Source of the DNA: Roseimicrobium gellanilyticum
GTDB taxonomy: Bacteria > Verrucomicrobiota > Verrucomicrobiia > Verrucomicrobiales > Verrucomicrobiaceae
Direction: 5' to 3'
Assembly (NCBI RefSeq): GCF_003315205.1
Contig: NZ_QNRR01000012.1
Location: 62,001-126,000, forward strand
Length of the DNA: 64,000 nucleotides
Shown piece after piece: positions 9,424 to 18,449 of this stretch. Position 1 is the stretch's first letter; each line of letters begins with the position of its first letter. Both the position numbers and the translations under genes were made by a program. The notes beneath the pieces are model-generated. The model searched no databases. It saw only the letters and a program-made list of their open reading frames with translations, and was not told where the DNA came from.

Positions 9424-9442
9424 CTATGGGCCTTTGGTCCTA
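9424..9442 (-). promoter_or_regulatory. Copy 1 of 19-nt regulatory motif
   Basis: On the minus strand it reads TAGGACCAAAGGCCCATAG. It lies about 82 nt upstream of the YiaW-like start and in the same orientation as that gene. It matches the group consensus TASGACCAAGGKCCSATGG with two or three deviations in the right half. Likely an activator binding site for the operon 9342-2871. Confidence 0.6.
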
Positions 9443-9497
9443 TGGAGCTCCCGGTGTTCTGCCCAAATTCGTTCATTTGCTGGAGCTTCCACACCCA

Positions 9498-10349
9498 TCA
9501 ATCCAGGTGATTGGCTCTGCGTCTGCGGACCCAAACAGCCTCCAGTGCGCAAAGCACCAGCCCCACCACCGCACTGGCCACCAGCATGATCATGACCTCG
9601 GAATTTTCAGACACCCCTGCCGCGGGGACCATCGCAGCGCCGAAGTTTCGCGCCGATACGCACAGCGACTGCAGTCCACGAAACTCTGGCCACGCCCCGA
9701 GAACCAGCCACGAGACAATAAACAACCCTGTCGTGTGCAGCATCGCGGCCGCAATGGCTCCTGTGCCAATCACTGCGAGAAGACCAGATACATTCAGCAC
9801 CACCAGCAGGACAAACAGCAGCACCAGACTGATGCTGCCAATCCGGCCGAACACCGGGGCGCAAGCGGCCGCCACACGCGGGAATAGCACCCTGGCAATC
9901 ATCCCCATGCCAAGCGGCAGCAGCAGCAACAGCAGCATGGGCTGTGCAATCATCCACGAATGCGCATGAAAACCGGGAATCATCCACGGCAGCACAACGG
10001 GCATGAAGAGAACCGTTCCCACTGTCAGCATCACCATCAAGGCGGCCGCTGGAATGAGCGGCTGGTGTGCCAATTCGGCCAGCTTTGGCAGGAAAGGGGC
10101 TCCTGCGGCCACTCCCAGCAATAGAAGTCCCGCGGCATGACCGGGGCGCAAAGGGATGACCGCTGCAATCCCCCATGCCAGCAGCGGAGCCAGCATGAAA
10201 TTCAACATCAAGGCCGGGATGACAAGGCTGGGCACTCTCAGCGGCTCGAGCAACGCGCGCAGCTCAAGACGCATGCCGATGCCAGCCATGCTGCAGATGA
10301 GGAATGCCTGAAGCGAAATTTGCTGAATCGTGTGGAGAAGCGTCATCAA
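9498..10349 (-). CDS. BASS-type (bile acid:sodium symporter-like) membrane transporter
   Basis: This 283-residue protein is almost entirely hydrophobic, with about nine membrane helices. It has the SVxxRNFGAAM-like segment (CVSARNFGAAMVPAAG) near residues 230-245 and an MGIGMRLELRALL-like stretch near 20-33, both reminiscent of the BASS/ArsB-like 10-helix fold. These families move organic anions with sodium, but the substrate here is not readable. Met2 (10346) is an equally good start. It is the last gene of the leftward glgX operon, 54 nt after LOG, and ends 155 nt before the next motif-bearing operon. Confidence 0.72.
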   Translation of the reverse strand: MMTLLHTIQQISLQAFLICSMAGIGMRLELRALLEPLRVPSLVIPALMLNFMLAPLLAWGIAAVIPLRPGHAAGLLLLGVAAGAPFLPKLAELAHQPLIPAAALMVMLTVGTVLFMPVVLPWMIPGFHAHSWMIAQPMLLLLLLPLGMGMIARVLFPRVAAACAPVFGRIGSISLVLLFVLLVVLNVSGLLAVIGTGAIAAAMLHTTGLFIVSWLVLGAWPEFRGLQSLCVSARNFGAAMVPAAGVSENSEVMIMLVASAVVGLVLCALEAVWVRRRRANHLD

Positions 10350-10403
10350 ATTTCCCCTCCATGTCAGATTTCCAGTCAGGCTCCGCGCACACGGACGCCT
10401 CGT

Positions 10404-11135
10404 TCACGGCAGTTCTTGTCCTGCCAGCCAGGTGCGTCGGTTTTCTTCAATAATCGCCACCGCTTCCTCGATGCTGCTCACACAACGTGGAATCTCAAAG
10501 TCCACCTCGCTCGCCAGCTCCCTGCCATCCTGCAGCATATTGCGGCGTCCCCAGTCGATGAGTTCGCCCCACATCTTTCCCACCACGATGAGCGGCACAT
10601 TGTACAAACGCCGTACCTGCAGCAGCTGCCAGGCCAGAGAAAGCTCCAGCAAAGACCCAATTCCTCCCGGGGCGACGATGAACGCATCTGACACCAGCAT
10701 GAAGTGATGCAGCCGCGAAAAAAACGTGCCGTGGGCATACGCCTGCCCCACGAAGGAATTGATCTCCTGCTCGAAAGGCAGGTCGACACGAATGCCCACA
10801 GACCGATGTGAGGCATTCGGCGCTGCTGCTCTCGCGCCTTCGTTGGCCGCTTTCATCAGTCCAGGGCCGCCACCGCTGATGATATCGCATCCCAGCCTTG
10901 TGAGTTGGGTTGCGAGTTCCTTCACACCTTCATAGGCTGGCGTGCCCTCTGACAGACGCGCGGAGCCAAAGATGGTGACACGGTAGTTTTGCCGCGAGCT
11001 CCGGCGCAATCGCGTAAGCGAGTTCACCACCTCCCACAGTCCCATCACGGCATCGTGCAGCACCTTTGAGGCGGCATCTTCATCCCGGAGGGATACGGCG
11101 TCAGACTGACCGAAGGAAGGAATGGATTGATTCAT
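10404..11135 (-). CDS. LOG-family protein (TIGR00730-like nucleotide 5'-monophosphate phosphoribohydrolase)
   Basis: The 243-residue protein has the Rossmann-like LOG fold: GGGPGLM at residues 88-94, Arg141 and the PGGIGSLLE segment at 156-164. The canonical motif is PGGxGTxxE; here Ser replaces Thr, a conservative change. LOG proteins release the base from nucleotide 5'-monophosphates (cytokinin activation in plants); many bacterial members act on AMP or have unknown roles. Its ATG overlaps the GlgX stop by four bases (ATGA), so the two are translationally coupled. Coupling to glycogen debranching suggests a nucleotide-salvage or signalling job under starvation, which is inference. Confidence 0.9.
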   Translation of the reverse strand: MNQSIPSFGQSDAVSLRDEDAASKVLHDAVMGLWEVVNSLTRLRRSSRQNYRVTIFGSARLSEGTPAYEGVKELATQLTRLGCDIISGGGPGLMKAANEGARAAAPNASHRSVGIRVDLPFEQEINSFVGQAYAHGTFFSRLHHFMLVSDAFIVAPGGIGSLLELSLAWQLLQVRRLYNVPLIVVGKMWGELIDWGRRNMLQDGRELASEVDFEIPRCVSSIEEAVAIIEENRRTWLAGQELP

Positions 11136-13240
11136 GATTCGGCAGGATTGGAAGGTAAAAGGGCGCGGAGCACCACCAGCGAGCGTGCTCTCAGGGGAAA
11201 CTCATCCATCTGGGCATAGGTCAGTGGCTGCTCCTTGGGCCGCCCTGTGTCGAGTATGGAGGTCCACTTCACATCCCGGCGGCGCGAGCCCAGCCGGAAC
11301 GCGATGTCCTCGTGATGAGCGTTGAAAAGAATCGCGAAGGAGCCGCCCTGAATACGCTCTCCTTGCAGCCCGGTTTCGTGAATCTGATTCCCCGGCAATA
11401 CCACCCCAAGACTGCGTGCATAGCCGCTGTTCCAGTCTGCATCATTCATCTCACCACCATCCGGCTTGAGCCAGTAGATGTCCTTGATGTCCGCACCGTG
11501 GATGGGACGGCCCTGGAAGAATTTTCGGCGACGGAATACAGGCTGCGTTTTGCGGAGTTGGATCAGCTCGCGCGTGAACTCTAGCAACGAGACCTGTGCT
11601 TCCGTATGATTCCAGTCGAGCCACGCGATCGGACCGTCCTGGCAGTAGGCATTGTTGTTGCCATGCTGTGTCTGGCCAAACTCATCCCCGGCCAGCAACA
11701 TGGGAACACCCTGCGAAAGGAACAGCGTCGTGAGCAGGTTCCTCTGTTGTCGCGCACGCAGCTCAATCACTTCCGCATCCCCAGTCGGGCCTTCCGTGCC
11801 GCAGTTCCAGCTGTCGTTGTCATTGGCGCCATCGCGGTTCTCTTCGCCGTTCGCCTCATTGTGCTTGTGGTTGTACGAGACGAGGTCTCGCAGCGTGAAG
11901 CCGTCATGCGCAGTGATGAAGTTGATGCTGGCCCCGGGCCGCCGCCCATTGCTCGCATAGAGATCACTGCTTCCTGAGAGGCGCGAGGCAAACTCCCCCA
12001 CGGTGCCACCATGCCCCTTCCAAAAGCGACGCACGCAATCGCGATACTTCCCGTTCCACTCCGTCCAGAGCACCGGAAAATTCCCCACCTGGTAGCCATT
12101 CGGCCCAAGATCCCACGGCTCTGCGATGAGCTTCACCTGGGACAGCACGGGATCCTGATGGATGATATCAAAGAAAGAACCCAGCCTGTCCACCTCCCAC
12201 ACATCCCGCCCCAGGGCGCTGGCCAGGTCAAAGCGAAAGCCATCCACATGCATCTCGCTTACCCAGTACCGCAGCGAGTCCATGATGAGCTGCAGGGTGA
12301 ATGGATGCGAGACGTTCAGCGAATTCCCACACCCAGTGAAGTCCACGTAGTGCGCGCGATTGCTGGTGAGGCGGTAGTACGCCGCATTGTCGATGCCACG
12401 CAGCGAGAGTGTGGGTCCCTGCTCATTTCCTTCCGCAGTATGGTTGTACACCACATCGAGGATCACCTCGATGCCCGCCGCATGCAGCGCCTGCACCATG
12501 GCCTGGAATTCCCGCACCGCGCCCTCCGGTCCGCTCGCGGCATAGCGCGGATCCGGCGCCAGAAAGCCCAAGGTATTGTATCCCCAGTAGTTCCGCCGCC
12601 CACGCTGCGCGAGGAAGTGCTCATCGATATGGAAATGCACCGGCAGCAATTCCACCGCCGTGATTCCCAGACGCTGCAAATACTCAATGGCCGCAGGCGA
12701 TCCGAGTCCTGCATAGGTGCCCCGCAAGCGCTCCTCCACACCGGGATGACGCATGGTGAAGCCCTTCACATGCACTTCGTAGATCACCGTCTCGTGCCAC
12801 GGAATGCGCGGCGGACGATCGTTTCCCCAAGAGTACTTGGCGTCCACCACCCGTGCGAGCGGTGCATGAGCGGCTGAATCTTGTTCGGGGTCCAACACTG
12901 CCGCATCCCAGCGCAGGTCACGCGCGACGCACCGCGCATATGGGTCCAACAACACCTTGCGAGGGTTGAAGCGATGCCCTCCCTGCGGCGCATCAGGTCC
13001 ATGCACACGGTAGCCATAGATCTGACCTTCACGCACGTCAGGAAGTTGACCGTGCCACACGTGTCCCGTCACTTCCGGCAGTTCGACGCGGGCACTCTCC
13101 ACGCTTACCTCAGGTGAATCGAACAGGCACAGCTCCACCTTGGTCGCATGTTCGGAGAAGAGTGCGAAGTTCACCCCCTCCTCCGCCACGGTCGCCCCCA
13201 GTGGGAACGGTTTGCCAAGCCAGACCCGCGTTTCCTTCAT
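11132..13240 (-). CDS. glgX: Glycogen debranching enzyme GlgX
   Basis: This 702-residue protein has an N-terminal CBM48 domain (about 10-110) and a GH13 catalytic barrel. The catalytic residues are visible: nucleophile Asp338 in [11 protein letters not shown], acid/base Glu374 in LIAEPWD, and Asp446 in [10 protein letters not shown]. Length and spacing agree with GlgX/isoamylase-type enzymes, which hydrolyse alpha-1,6 branches of phosphorylase-limited glycogen. Tail residues 560-702 form the usual beta-sandwich. It lies 41 nt after the small gene at 13282-13614 and overlaps LOG by four bases. The operon promoter region holds the 19-nt motif at 13676-13694, linking glycogen use to the local regulon. 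Confidence 0.97.
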   Translation of the reverse strand: MKETRVWLGKPFPLGATVAEEGVNFALFSEHATKVELCLFDSPEVSVESARVELPEVTGHVWHGQLPDVREGQIYGYRVHGPDAPQGGHRFNPRKVLLDPYARCVARDLRWDAAVLDPEQDSAAHAPLARVVDAKYSWGNDRPPRIPWHETVIYEVHVKGFTMRHPGVEERLRGTYAGLGSPAAIEYLQRLGITAVELLPVHFHIDEHFLAQRGRRNYWGYNTLGFLAPDPRYAASGPEGAVREFQAMVQALHAAGIEVILDVVYNHTAEGNEQGPTLSLRGIDNAAYYRLTSNRAHYVDFTGCGNSLNVSHPFTLQLIMDSLRYWVSEMHVDGFRFDLASALGRDVWEVDRLGSFFDIIHQDPVLSQVKLIAEPWDLGPNGYQVGNFPVLWTEWNGKYRDCVRRFWKGHGGTVGEFASRLSGSSDLYASNGRRPGASINFITAHDGFTLRDLVSYNHKHNEANGEENRDGANDNDSWNCGTEGPTGDAEVIELRARQQRNLLTTLFLSQGVPMLLAGDEFGQTQHGNNNAYCQDGPIAWLDWNHTEAQVSLLEFTRELIQLRKTQPVFRRRKFFQGRPIHGADIKDIYWLKPDGGEMNDADWNSGYARSLGVVLPGNQIHETGLQGERIQGGSFAILFNAHHEDIAFRLGSRRRDVKWTSILDTGRPKEQPLTYAQMDEFPLRARSLVVLRALLPSNPAES

Positions 13241-13281
13241 GACATTTCCTCCCGGCAGCCTGCTGCCATCGCCTCGCGGAA

Positions 13282-13614
13282 TCAGCGGGGCTTCTGCTGC
13301 TGCAAGATTTCAGAGAGAATCTTCAAACCCGTCTCCTGCAAAATTCCCACGCCGCTGCCGGGAATGAACCAGATGCCGCGATTGTGCTCCTTGCAGTAGA
13401 GAATGCCAATGCCATCATCTGTCGAGGCACGGAAATACTTGCTGTCCGGATGCTCGTCCAGAAACTGGAAGAACTGGTGCCTCCAAGGGTGATCCAGGAA
13501 GGGAAACAACTGTTCCCCCATGGCGCGCAACTCCTCCAGCGTAGCGGGCTGAATGGTGGCCGCGATTGCCTGACGGCGCGACTCGTTTACAGAACTGGGA
13601 TCAAGAAGGGACAT
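13282..13614 (-). CDS. Small hypothetical protein heading the glgX operon
   Basis: The 110-residue reading starts at MSLLDPSSV (ATG at 13614), preferred over an upstream in-frame start because the added N-terminus is a low-complexity Arg/Gln/His run and would approach the regulatory motif. The protein is soluble, with a helical N-terminal half and a beta-like C-terminal segment (GIGILYCKEHNRGIWFIPG). I do not recognise the family. It is first in the operon with glgX, LOG and the BASS transporter. Confidence 0.75.
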   Translation of the reverse strand: MSLLDPSSVNESRRQAIAATIQPATLEELRAMGEQLFPFLDHPWRHQFFQFLDEHPDSKYFRASTDDGIGILYCKEHNRGIWFIPGSGVGILQETGLKILSEILQQQKPR

Positions 13615-13675
13615 GGTGCGATTTCTGTGATGATGTTGCTGTTGCCGCCATCTTGTTCGTCTCACACATCATGTG

Positions 13676-13694
13676 CCATCAGACCTTGGTCCTA
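13676..13694 (-). promoter_or_regulatory. Copy 2 of 19-nt regulatory motif
   Basis: On the minus strand it reads TAGGACCAAGGTCTGATGG, 62 nt upstream of the start at 13614. It matches the consensus at all but one position. It overlaps a short inverted repeat (CCTTGGT/ACCAAGG, 13684-13700), which could also act in ending the porin transcript that stops at 13709. Conservation in the other five copies argues that binding is the primary role. Confidence 0.65.
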
Positions 13695-13708
13695 CCAAGG
13701 GTATATGG

Positions 13709-15127
13709 TCAGAAACTGATTCCATAGTTGAAGATGACGCGGAAGTCCGTGAGATCATCACCCGTGCCACCACGCTCATCCACGAACGCATAGCGCAGGC
13801 GGATGGAGAGCCCCTTCAGCGTGCCCTCCGGCGGTGCCCACTGGAGATTGAAGTCATACTCATCCCGGGCATACTGGTTCGACGGGTCCGGATCGAGCCC
13901 GTGCACCCACAGGGCATAGGCGCTCAGGCCCTTCACCCATGGGAGATCGTATCCCGCGCGGAACATGACTGCACTCTCACCGTCACGATTGAAGTCCTCC
14001 ACCTGCACTGCCGTGTATCCGGGATAGCCGCTCCAGGGAGTCTGTGTTGCCGTGTCTCCACTGACGTTCGTATAGGCCACGGTGAAGAGCGCATCTCCCA
14101 CCGGAAGCTCCGCCTTCACGCCAAACTGCCGTGCCGTCGTTCCGTCATCGAGCAACAGGTCATCCCCCACACTCCGCTGATCCACATACTGCACCGCGAA
14201 TCGCGGCTTCAGCTCCTCACTGATGGTCACCTGCAGCTTCGCCTCCGTGTAGGCAATGTTGATGATGTCCGGACTGAAATAGTCGATGGCACCGAAAGAG
14301 AAGTCCCCCTTCTTATACAATGCACCGGCCGTGTACACTCCCCTCTCCGCCTCTGAGCCGGCATCGACAGACATGGAGACGAATTCATCGGAGTTGCGGT
14401 CCTTGATGGCATCGAAATAGCCCACCCCGTAGTTGAGAGTGGCCCCGTCACCTCCCAGTTCCGTCTTTCCCTGGAGGACAATCGCCTCAAAGGTGTTGGG
14501 CGTCATCCGTGAATCATTCTTGTTGATGAAGGGCGTGTCGTATTCCTTGCGTCCCACATACAAGTTCAGGCTGTCGGTGAATCGGATGTCCGCATAGAGC
14601 TCACCGAGCACTTCATAGCTCGATTGGCCGGGACCCAGGATGAGCGTGCCGTCCTTGTCCTCGTCCCCGTGCAGTTTCTGGGAGGTATAGCCTGTTACTC
14701 CGATGGCGAGGTGCTCAAAGAAGTAACCCGTCTTCATCCCGGCCCATCCACCAAGTGCGAAAGCCTCACTCTCCGAGCCGTCGTACTTGTCCCGGTCAAA
14801 GTACATGGACCGGACATTGATCTTGAACTGGGTTTCCTCGATGGCATGACGCCGCGCCCGGGCTCTCCACTCACTTCCCTTCCACTCGAAGGAGTCTTCC
14901 AGTGTGGTCTGTCCCTGCTCGGTCGAGCTTTCCGCTGCGGCGGGAGCCATGCTGGCTGAGAGGGTCAGTTGCTCTGGAGCAGCCGTGGTAGTGGCAGAAT
15001 CTGCGGCGACTGCCGCAGGCGATGCTTGGTTCTGGCCAATGACTTGCTGTATGCCGGTCCATGACATCATCAGCAGGATGCCTTGCGTCAGGAAACCCAG
15101 TGCTCGTGCGCGACGGGAGAATCTCAC
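13709..15127 (-). CDS. OprD-like outer-membrane porin
   Basis: The 472-residue protein has an N-terminal signal (Arg-rich start, hydrophobic core about 10-25, then an Ala/Thr-rich linker). Alternating beta strands cover residues 70-472, and it ends in Phe (FRVIFNYGISF), the C-terminal signature of outer-membrane beta-barrels. Segments such as LYVGRKEYDTPFINKNDSRMTP and GLSIRLRYAFVDERG resemble OprD-family porins. It would admit small solutes; the substrate is unknown. It is divergent from the FixJ-type regulator, and the 19-nt motif at 15218-15236 lies about 91 nt upstream. Confidence 0.82.
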   Translation of the reverse strand: MRFSRRARALGFLTQGILLMMSWTGIQQVIGQNQASPAAVAADSATTTAAPEQLTLSASMAPAAAESSTEQGQTTLEDSFEWKGSEWRARARRHAIEETQFKINVRSMYFDRDKYDGSESEAFALGGWAGMKTGYFFEHLAIGVTGYTSQKLHGDEDKDGTLILGPGQSSYEVLGELYADIRFTDSLNLYVGRKEYDTPFINKNDSRMTPNTFEAIVLQGKTELGGDGATLNYGVGYFDAIKDRNSDEFVSMSVDAGSEAERGVYTAGALYKKGDFSFGAIDYFSPDIINIAYTEAKLQVTISEELKPRFAVQYVDQRSVGDDLLLDDGTTARQFGVKAELPVGDALFTVAYTNVSGDTATQTPWSGYPGYTAVQVEDFNRDGESAVMFRAGYDLPWVKGLSAYALWVHGLDPDPSNQYARDEYDFNLQWAPPEGTLKGLSIRLRYAFVDERGGTGDDLTDFRVIFNYGISF

Positions 15128-15471
15128 GGTTGAGGTCGAGTGGAATTGAACGTGCCCGCCCGAGGGAGTTCAGGCGGTTCCATGCCACGAAACATTGGAA
15201 GGTTTGGCAAGGGGCCTCCATCGGACCTTGGTCCTATGAAATTAAAACATGGTTGCCATTGGCCCAGCCAGACATTACTCCACGCGAATGCAAATTTTTC
15301 GCAACCTTTTCTTGTTTAAACAGTTTTTCATGACTTCATCAGACTGAGGCACTTTATGAATCGATATTTGAGTGCCAGTTTCAGAAAATTCCCATAGTTA
15401 TAAACGTGGGTGTCAGCCTTGACATTCGACCGTCATTCGGAAAAAATACTCCATCTGATTGGACCCCTCCC
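15128..15471. promoter_or_regulatory. Divergent intergenic region, porin / FixJ-type regulator
   Basis: These 344 bases carry no gene. Copy 3 of the 19-nt motif is at 15218-15236. The right part (about 15285-15400) is clearly AT-richer, with T-runs around CGCAACCTTTTCTTG and a GTTTAAAC palindrome, and probably holds the promoter of the rightward regulator-kinase operon. No hexamer pair is clear enough to mark. Confidence 0.5.
15218..15236 (-). promoter_or_regulatory. Copy 3 of 19-nt regulatory motif
   Basis: On the minus strand it reads TAGGACCAAGGTCCGATGG, the closest copy to consensus, containing the perfect palindrome GGACCNNGGTCC core. It is about 91 nt upstream of the porin start and 235 nt upstream of the divergent FixJ-type regulator. 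Because the core is palindromic, the site could also influence the regulator's own promoter. Confidence 0.7.
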
Positions 15472-16146
15472 ATGTCCAACGAGCCATCAACTCAAAGGTC
15501 ATCCCCCTCACCGTCCAGCGGACTGGTGTGCCTGGTCGATGATGACGGATTGGTACGCCGCGGTCTGGAGCGCCTCCTTCGCTCTCACGCCATGAAGGTG
15601 GAAGGCTTCAGTTCGGCGAAGTCCTATCTCTCGTGGTTGGACAGTTCCACCATTGAGGGGCCATGCTGCCTGGTACTGGATGTATGCATGCCGGGGCTGG
15701 ACGGACTTCATCTCCAAAAGGCACTGGCGGATCATGGCGTGCCCATCATTTTCCTCACCGGGCACGGCGATGTGCCCACCTGTGCCGCCGCTATGAAAGC
15801 AGGCGCGGTGGACTTCCTCACCAAGCCTGTGGAGGAAGAGAAGCTCATGACCGCCATTGGCCTCGCGCTCAAGGCGTCCATCTCCAGCCGGAGGGAAGCC
15901 CACGAGCGAGTAGCTGCACGCTCCCGCTACCAATCCCTCACACCTCGCGAGATTGAGGTCATGTCCTGCGTGATCGCAGGGATGCTGAACAAGCAGATTG
16001 CAGACCACCTCGGTGCCGCGGAAAAGACCATCAAGGTGCACCGTGGCCGTGTGATGGAAAAGATGGGGGTCTACTCCGTGGCCGACCTCGTGCGCGCGGC
16101 CCAGGCAGTCGGCATCACCCCATTCGAAGTCTCCTCGCCTGCATGA
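15472..16146 (+). CDS. FixJ/NarL-type response regulator
   Basis: The 224-residue protein starts at ATG 15472. The receiver domain spans about 17-135 with acidic residues Asp23-25, phosphoacceptor Asp70 in LVLDVCMPG, Thr96 and Lys118. A LuxR-type helix-turn-helix spans about 152-212 (LTPREIEVMSCVIAGMLNKQIA). The order and the KPVEEEKL segment are typical of FixJ. Its stop overlaps the kinase start (ATGA at 16143-16146), so the two form a cognate pair. LuxR/NarL-type domains bind short palindromes, so this protein is the natural candidate to bind the 19-nt motif found in six nearby promoters, including the one before its own operon (inference). Confidence 0.93.
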   Translation: MSNEPSTQRSSPSPSSGLVCLVDDDGLVRRGLERLLRSHAMKVEGFSSAKSYLSWLDSSTIEGPCCLVLDVCMPGLDGLHLQKALADHGVPIIFLTGHGDVPTCAAAMKAGAVDFLTKPVEEEKLMTAIGLALKASISSRREAHERVAARSRYQSLTPREIEVMSCVIAGMLNKQIADHLGAAEKTIKVHRGRVMEKMGVYSVADLVRAAQAVGITPFEVSSPA

Positions 16147-17855
16147 ACCCCGCGGTCACTCCGAAACCGACCGCATCATCCTCCATAGGTGATGCCTTCG
16201 GGAGTTCCATGAATGATCTCCTGCAGGTACGGGCCGCACTCGATGAGCACTCCATGGTGTGCACCACGGACAGCCAGGGATGCGTGACCTATGCCAACAA
16301 CCGATTCTGCGAAGTTACCGGCTACAAACGGGAAGAGTGGCTGGGGCAGGACTACCGCATGATCGACCCCGGGTGCCACACCCCGGAGTTTCTCAGGTCC
16401 GTATGGCAGACGATTTCCCTCGGCTCGGTGTGGCGCGGAGAGATTCAGGGCCGCGCCAGGGATGGCTCCGGCTTCTGGGTGGCCTCCACCATCATTCCCG
16501 TCCTTGGAGCTGACGCCAGCCCGCGGGAATACCTCGCCGTCTGCCAGGACATCACAGAGCACAAGAAGCTACACGCAGAGATGGAGGTGCGGCAGCAGTT
16601 GCAGCATCTCCTAGCGGATCTCTCCACCCAGTTTGTAGCGCTGGCGGATGATGAAGTGGACAACACCATCCTGCGTACGCTGAAGCAGATTGGAGAGTTC
16701 ATGGAGCTGGATCGGGCCACACTCTGGCAGATCGAGGATGACAAAGCCGGACTGCAGCTCACCCACCACTGGCAGCGCGATGGCGTCCCTTTACCGCCGG
16801 AGCGCTTCCAGACTGAAAGCAGCGTTCCCTGGGCTCACGGGAAGCTGCTCGCCGGTGATAGCTTCCACTTTGCGAAGCTGAGCGACCTGCCTTCAGAGGC
16901 GGACAGTGATATGCAGGTGCTCCGCCACCTTGGCTCGAAGTCACTGGTATGCATTCCCCTGCTGGCCACCACACGTCCATTTGGTGCTCTCGTGTTTGCC
17001 ACGGTACGGGCAGAGCGCACCTGGACGCTGGATGAAATCACCGAGCTGAAATTGGTGGCACAGATCATTGCCAACGTGGTGGGCCGCCGCCGTGCTGAGG
17101 AACGGGCGGAGCAATTGCGTGTGGAAATCGCCCACAGCGCGCGCGCTTCGATGCTCGGCGAGCTTGCGGCGGCGCTGGCGCATGAGTTGAACCAACCACT
17201 CACTGCGATCCTGAGCAATGCCCAGGCCGGGCGCAGGTTCCTTTCAGCGGGCGCTGCGGAGCCTGAGGAAGTGGGCGCGATATTGGATGACATCGTGCGC
17301 GACGGCCGGCGTGCCGGAGGTGTGGTGCACAACCTCCGTGCCATGCTGAGCAATGCCTCGCCGCCACGAGAGGATTGCAGCCTGAATGAAATCATCCATG
17401 AAGTCGCCGAGTTCCTGCACAGCGAGCTGGTGGTGCAGGGCATTGAGCTGGAGCAGCACCTGGAGCCTGACCTCCCTCCCGTGCACGCCGTGCGCGTAGA
17501 GATGCAACAGATCCTGGTGAATCTACTGGTGAACGCCGTGCAGTCCATGAGGGAGGCACCCGCCGAGCGGCGTCGCATTGACATCCGTACCCGCAAAGGC
17601 GGCACCAAAGTCACCGTGGAAGTGCGTGATCACGGCTGCGGCATCCCCATCCAGCACTTATCCTCGATCTTCCACCCCTTCGTCACCACCAAGCAGGGCG
17701 GGCTGGGCATGGGTCTCTCCATTTGCCGGCGCATGATTGAAGCCCACTCCGGCTTCATCGCGGCGTGCAATCATGAAGATGGGGGCGCGGTGCTCGCCTT
17801 TTCTCTGCCCATTGCTGACTCGTCCATACCTGTCATGACGGAATCGCGCACTTAG
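16143..17855 (+). CDS. PAS-GAF sensor histidine kinase (FixL-like transmitter)
   Basis: This 570-residue cytoplasmic kinase has no membrane segment. It has a PAS domain at about 25-145 (NRFCEVTGYKREEWLGQDY is the PAS core), a GAF domain at about 155-315, and HisKA with H-box ALAHELNQPLTAIL and His347. The ATPase follows at about 450-560, with an N-box (NLLVNAVQSM), DHGCGIP and GLGMGLSICRRM. It overlaps the FixJ-type regulator by four bases. A soluble PAS-GAF sensor suggests an intracellular signal such as redox, oxygen or a small ligand; no haem-binding His could be assigned with confidence. The transmitter belongs to the same type as the propeller kinase at 1-2781. Confidence 0.94.
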   Translation: MNPAVTPKPTASSSIGDAFGSSMNDLLQVRAALDEHSMVCTTDSQGCVTYANNRFCEVTGYKREEWLGQDYRMIDPGCHTPEFLRSVWQTISLGSVWRGEIQGRARDGSGFWVASTIIPVLGADASPREYLAVCQDITEHKKLHAEMEVRQQLQHLLADLSTQFVALADDEVDNTILRTLKQIGEFMELDRATLWQIEDDKAGLQLTHHWQRDGVPLPPERFQTESSVPWAHGKLLAGDSFHFAKLSDLPSEADSDMQVLRHLGSKSLVCIPLLATTRPFGALVFATVRAERTWTLDEITELKLVAQIIANVVGRRRAEERAEQLRVEIAHSARASMLGELAAALAHELNQPLTAILSNAQAGRRFLSAGAAEPEEVGAILDDIVRDGRRAGGVVHNLRAMLSNASPPREDCSLNEIIHEVAEFLHSELVVQGIELEQHLEPDLPPVHAVRVEMQQILVNLLVNAVQSMREAPAERRRIDIRTRKGGTKVTVEVRDHGCGIPIQHLSSIFHPFVTTKQGGLGMGLSICRRMIEAHSGFIAACNHEDGGAVLAFSLPIADSSIPVMTESRT

Positions 17856-17969
17856 TGTTCCGGCGTGATGACATCGTATCCAAGGATGAAATGAAGCTGT
17901 CGACGGAGGACGGTTTTCTGGCTCCTGCAAAAGGTGCAAAGCAATCACTTGCCTCGCCATACGGCCATG

Positions 17970-17988
17970 TACGACCTAGGTCCGATGG
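17970..17988 (+). promoter_or_regulatory. Copy 4 of 19-nt regulatory motif
   Basis: It reads TACGACCTAGGTCCGATGG on the plus strand, 49 nt before the receiver gene start at 18038. Its presence here supports the start at 18038 over an upstream in-frame ATG at 17855, which would place the motif inside the coding sequence. Confidence 0.65.
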
Positions 17989-18037
17989 TCCCGAGAGCAG
18001 AGTTATCGAAGAGTATGAGGCGTCAGACCGTCAAGCC

Positions 18038-18433
18038 ATGCTGGCCCCGCCCATCCAGATTTATATTGTCGATGATGAACCCTCCGTGCGGGCGGCCTAT
18101 GCGCGCTTGGTCCGCTCGGCGAAGATGGAGCCGCGTACCTTCTGCACCGTCGAGGAGTTTTTGAGCACCAATGTCTCGGACGACCACGCCTGCATTATCT
18201 CCGACATCAAGATGCCGGGCAGCAGCGGCCTAGCCCTTCCGGGCCTCCTGGAAAAGGCGGGACGCCATGTGCCGGTCATCTTCACCACAGCTCATGATAC
18301 ACCAGAGACGCGCGAGACAGCCCAGCGAGCCGGTGCTGCAGGCTTCTTCCGCAAACCCGTGGATGGCCAGGCGCTCCTCGACGCCATTGAATGGGCACTG
18401 AGCAAGCCACCCAATCATTCGGTGGCCCACTGA
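18038..18433 (+). CDS. Single-domain response regulator (receiver only)
   Basis: The 131-residue protein is a bare receiver: acidic residues in IVDDE (11-14 region), phosphoacceptor Asp56 in ISDIKMPG, a conserved Thr in FTTAHD, and Lys in FRKPVDG. There is no output domain. The start at 18038 is chosen because the longer frame (from 17855) would contain the regulatory motif and adds a non-receiver N-terminus. The FixJ-like character suggests it may be phosphorylated by the kinase just upstream, acting as a phosphate sink or a protein-binding switch. The K+ channel gene follows after 16 nt. Confidence 0.88.
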   Translation: MLAPPIQIYIVDDEPSVRAAYARLVRSAKMEPRTFCTVEEFLSTNVSDDHACIISDIKMPGSSGLALPGLLEKAGRHVPVIFTTAHDTPETRETAQRAGAAGFFRKPVDGQALLDAIEWALSKPPNHSVAH

Positions 18434-18449
18434 TCGTGCCAACGTCCGC

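Noticed and set aside
13684-13700. Inverted repeat CCTTGGT/ACCAAGG read as a simple terminator of the porin gene
   Set aside because: It overlaps a 19-nt motif found in five other promoters without such a hairpin, so binding is the better primary explanation, although termination may also occur.
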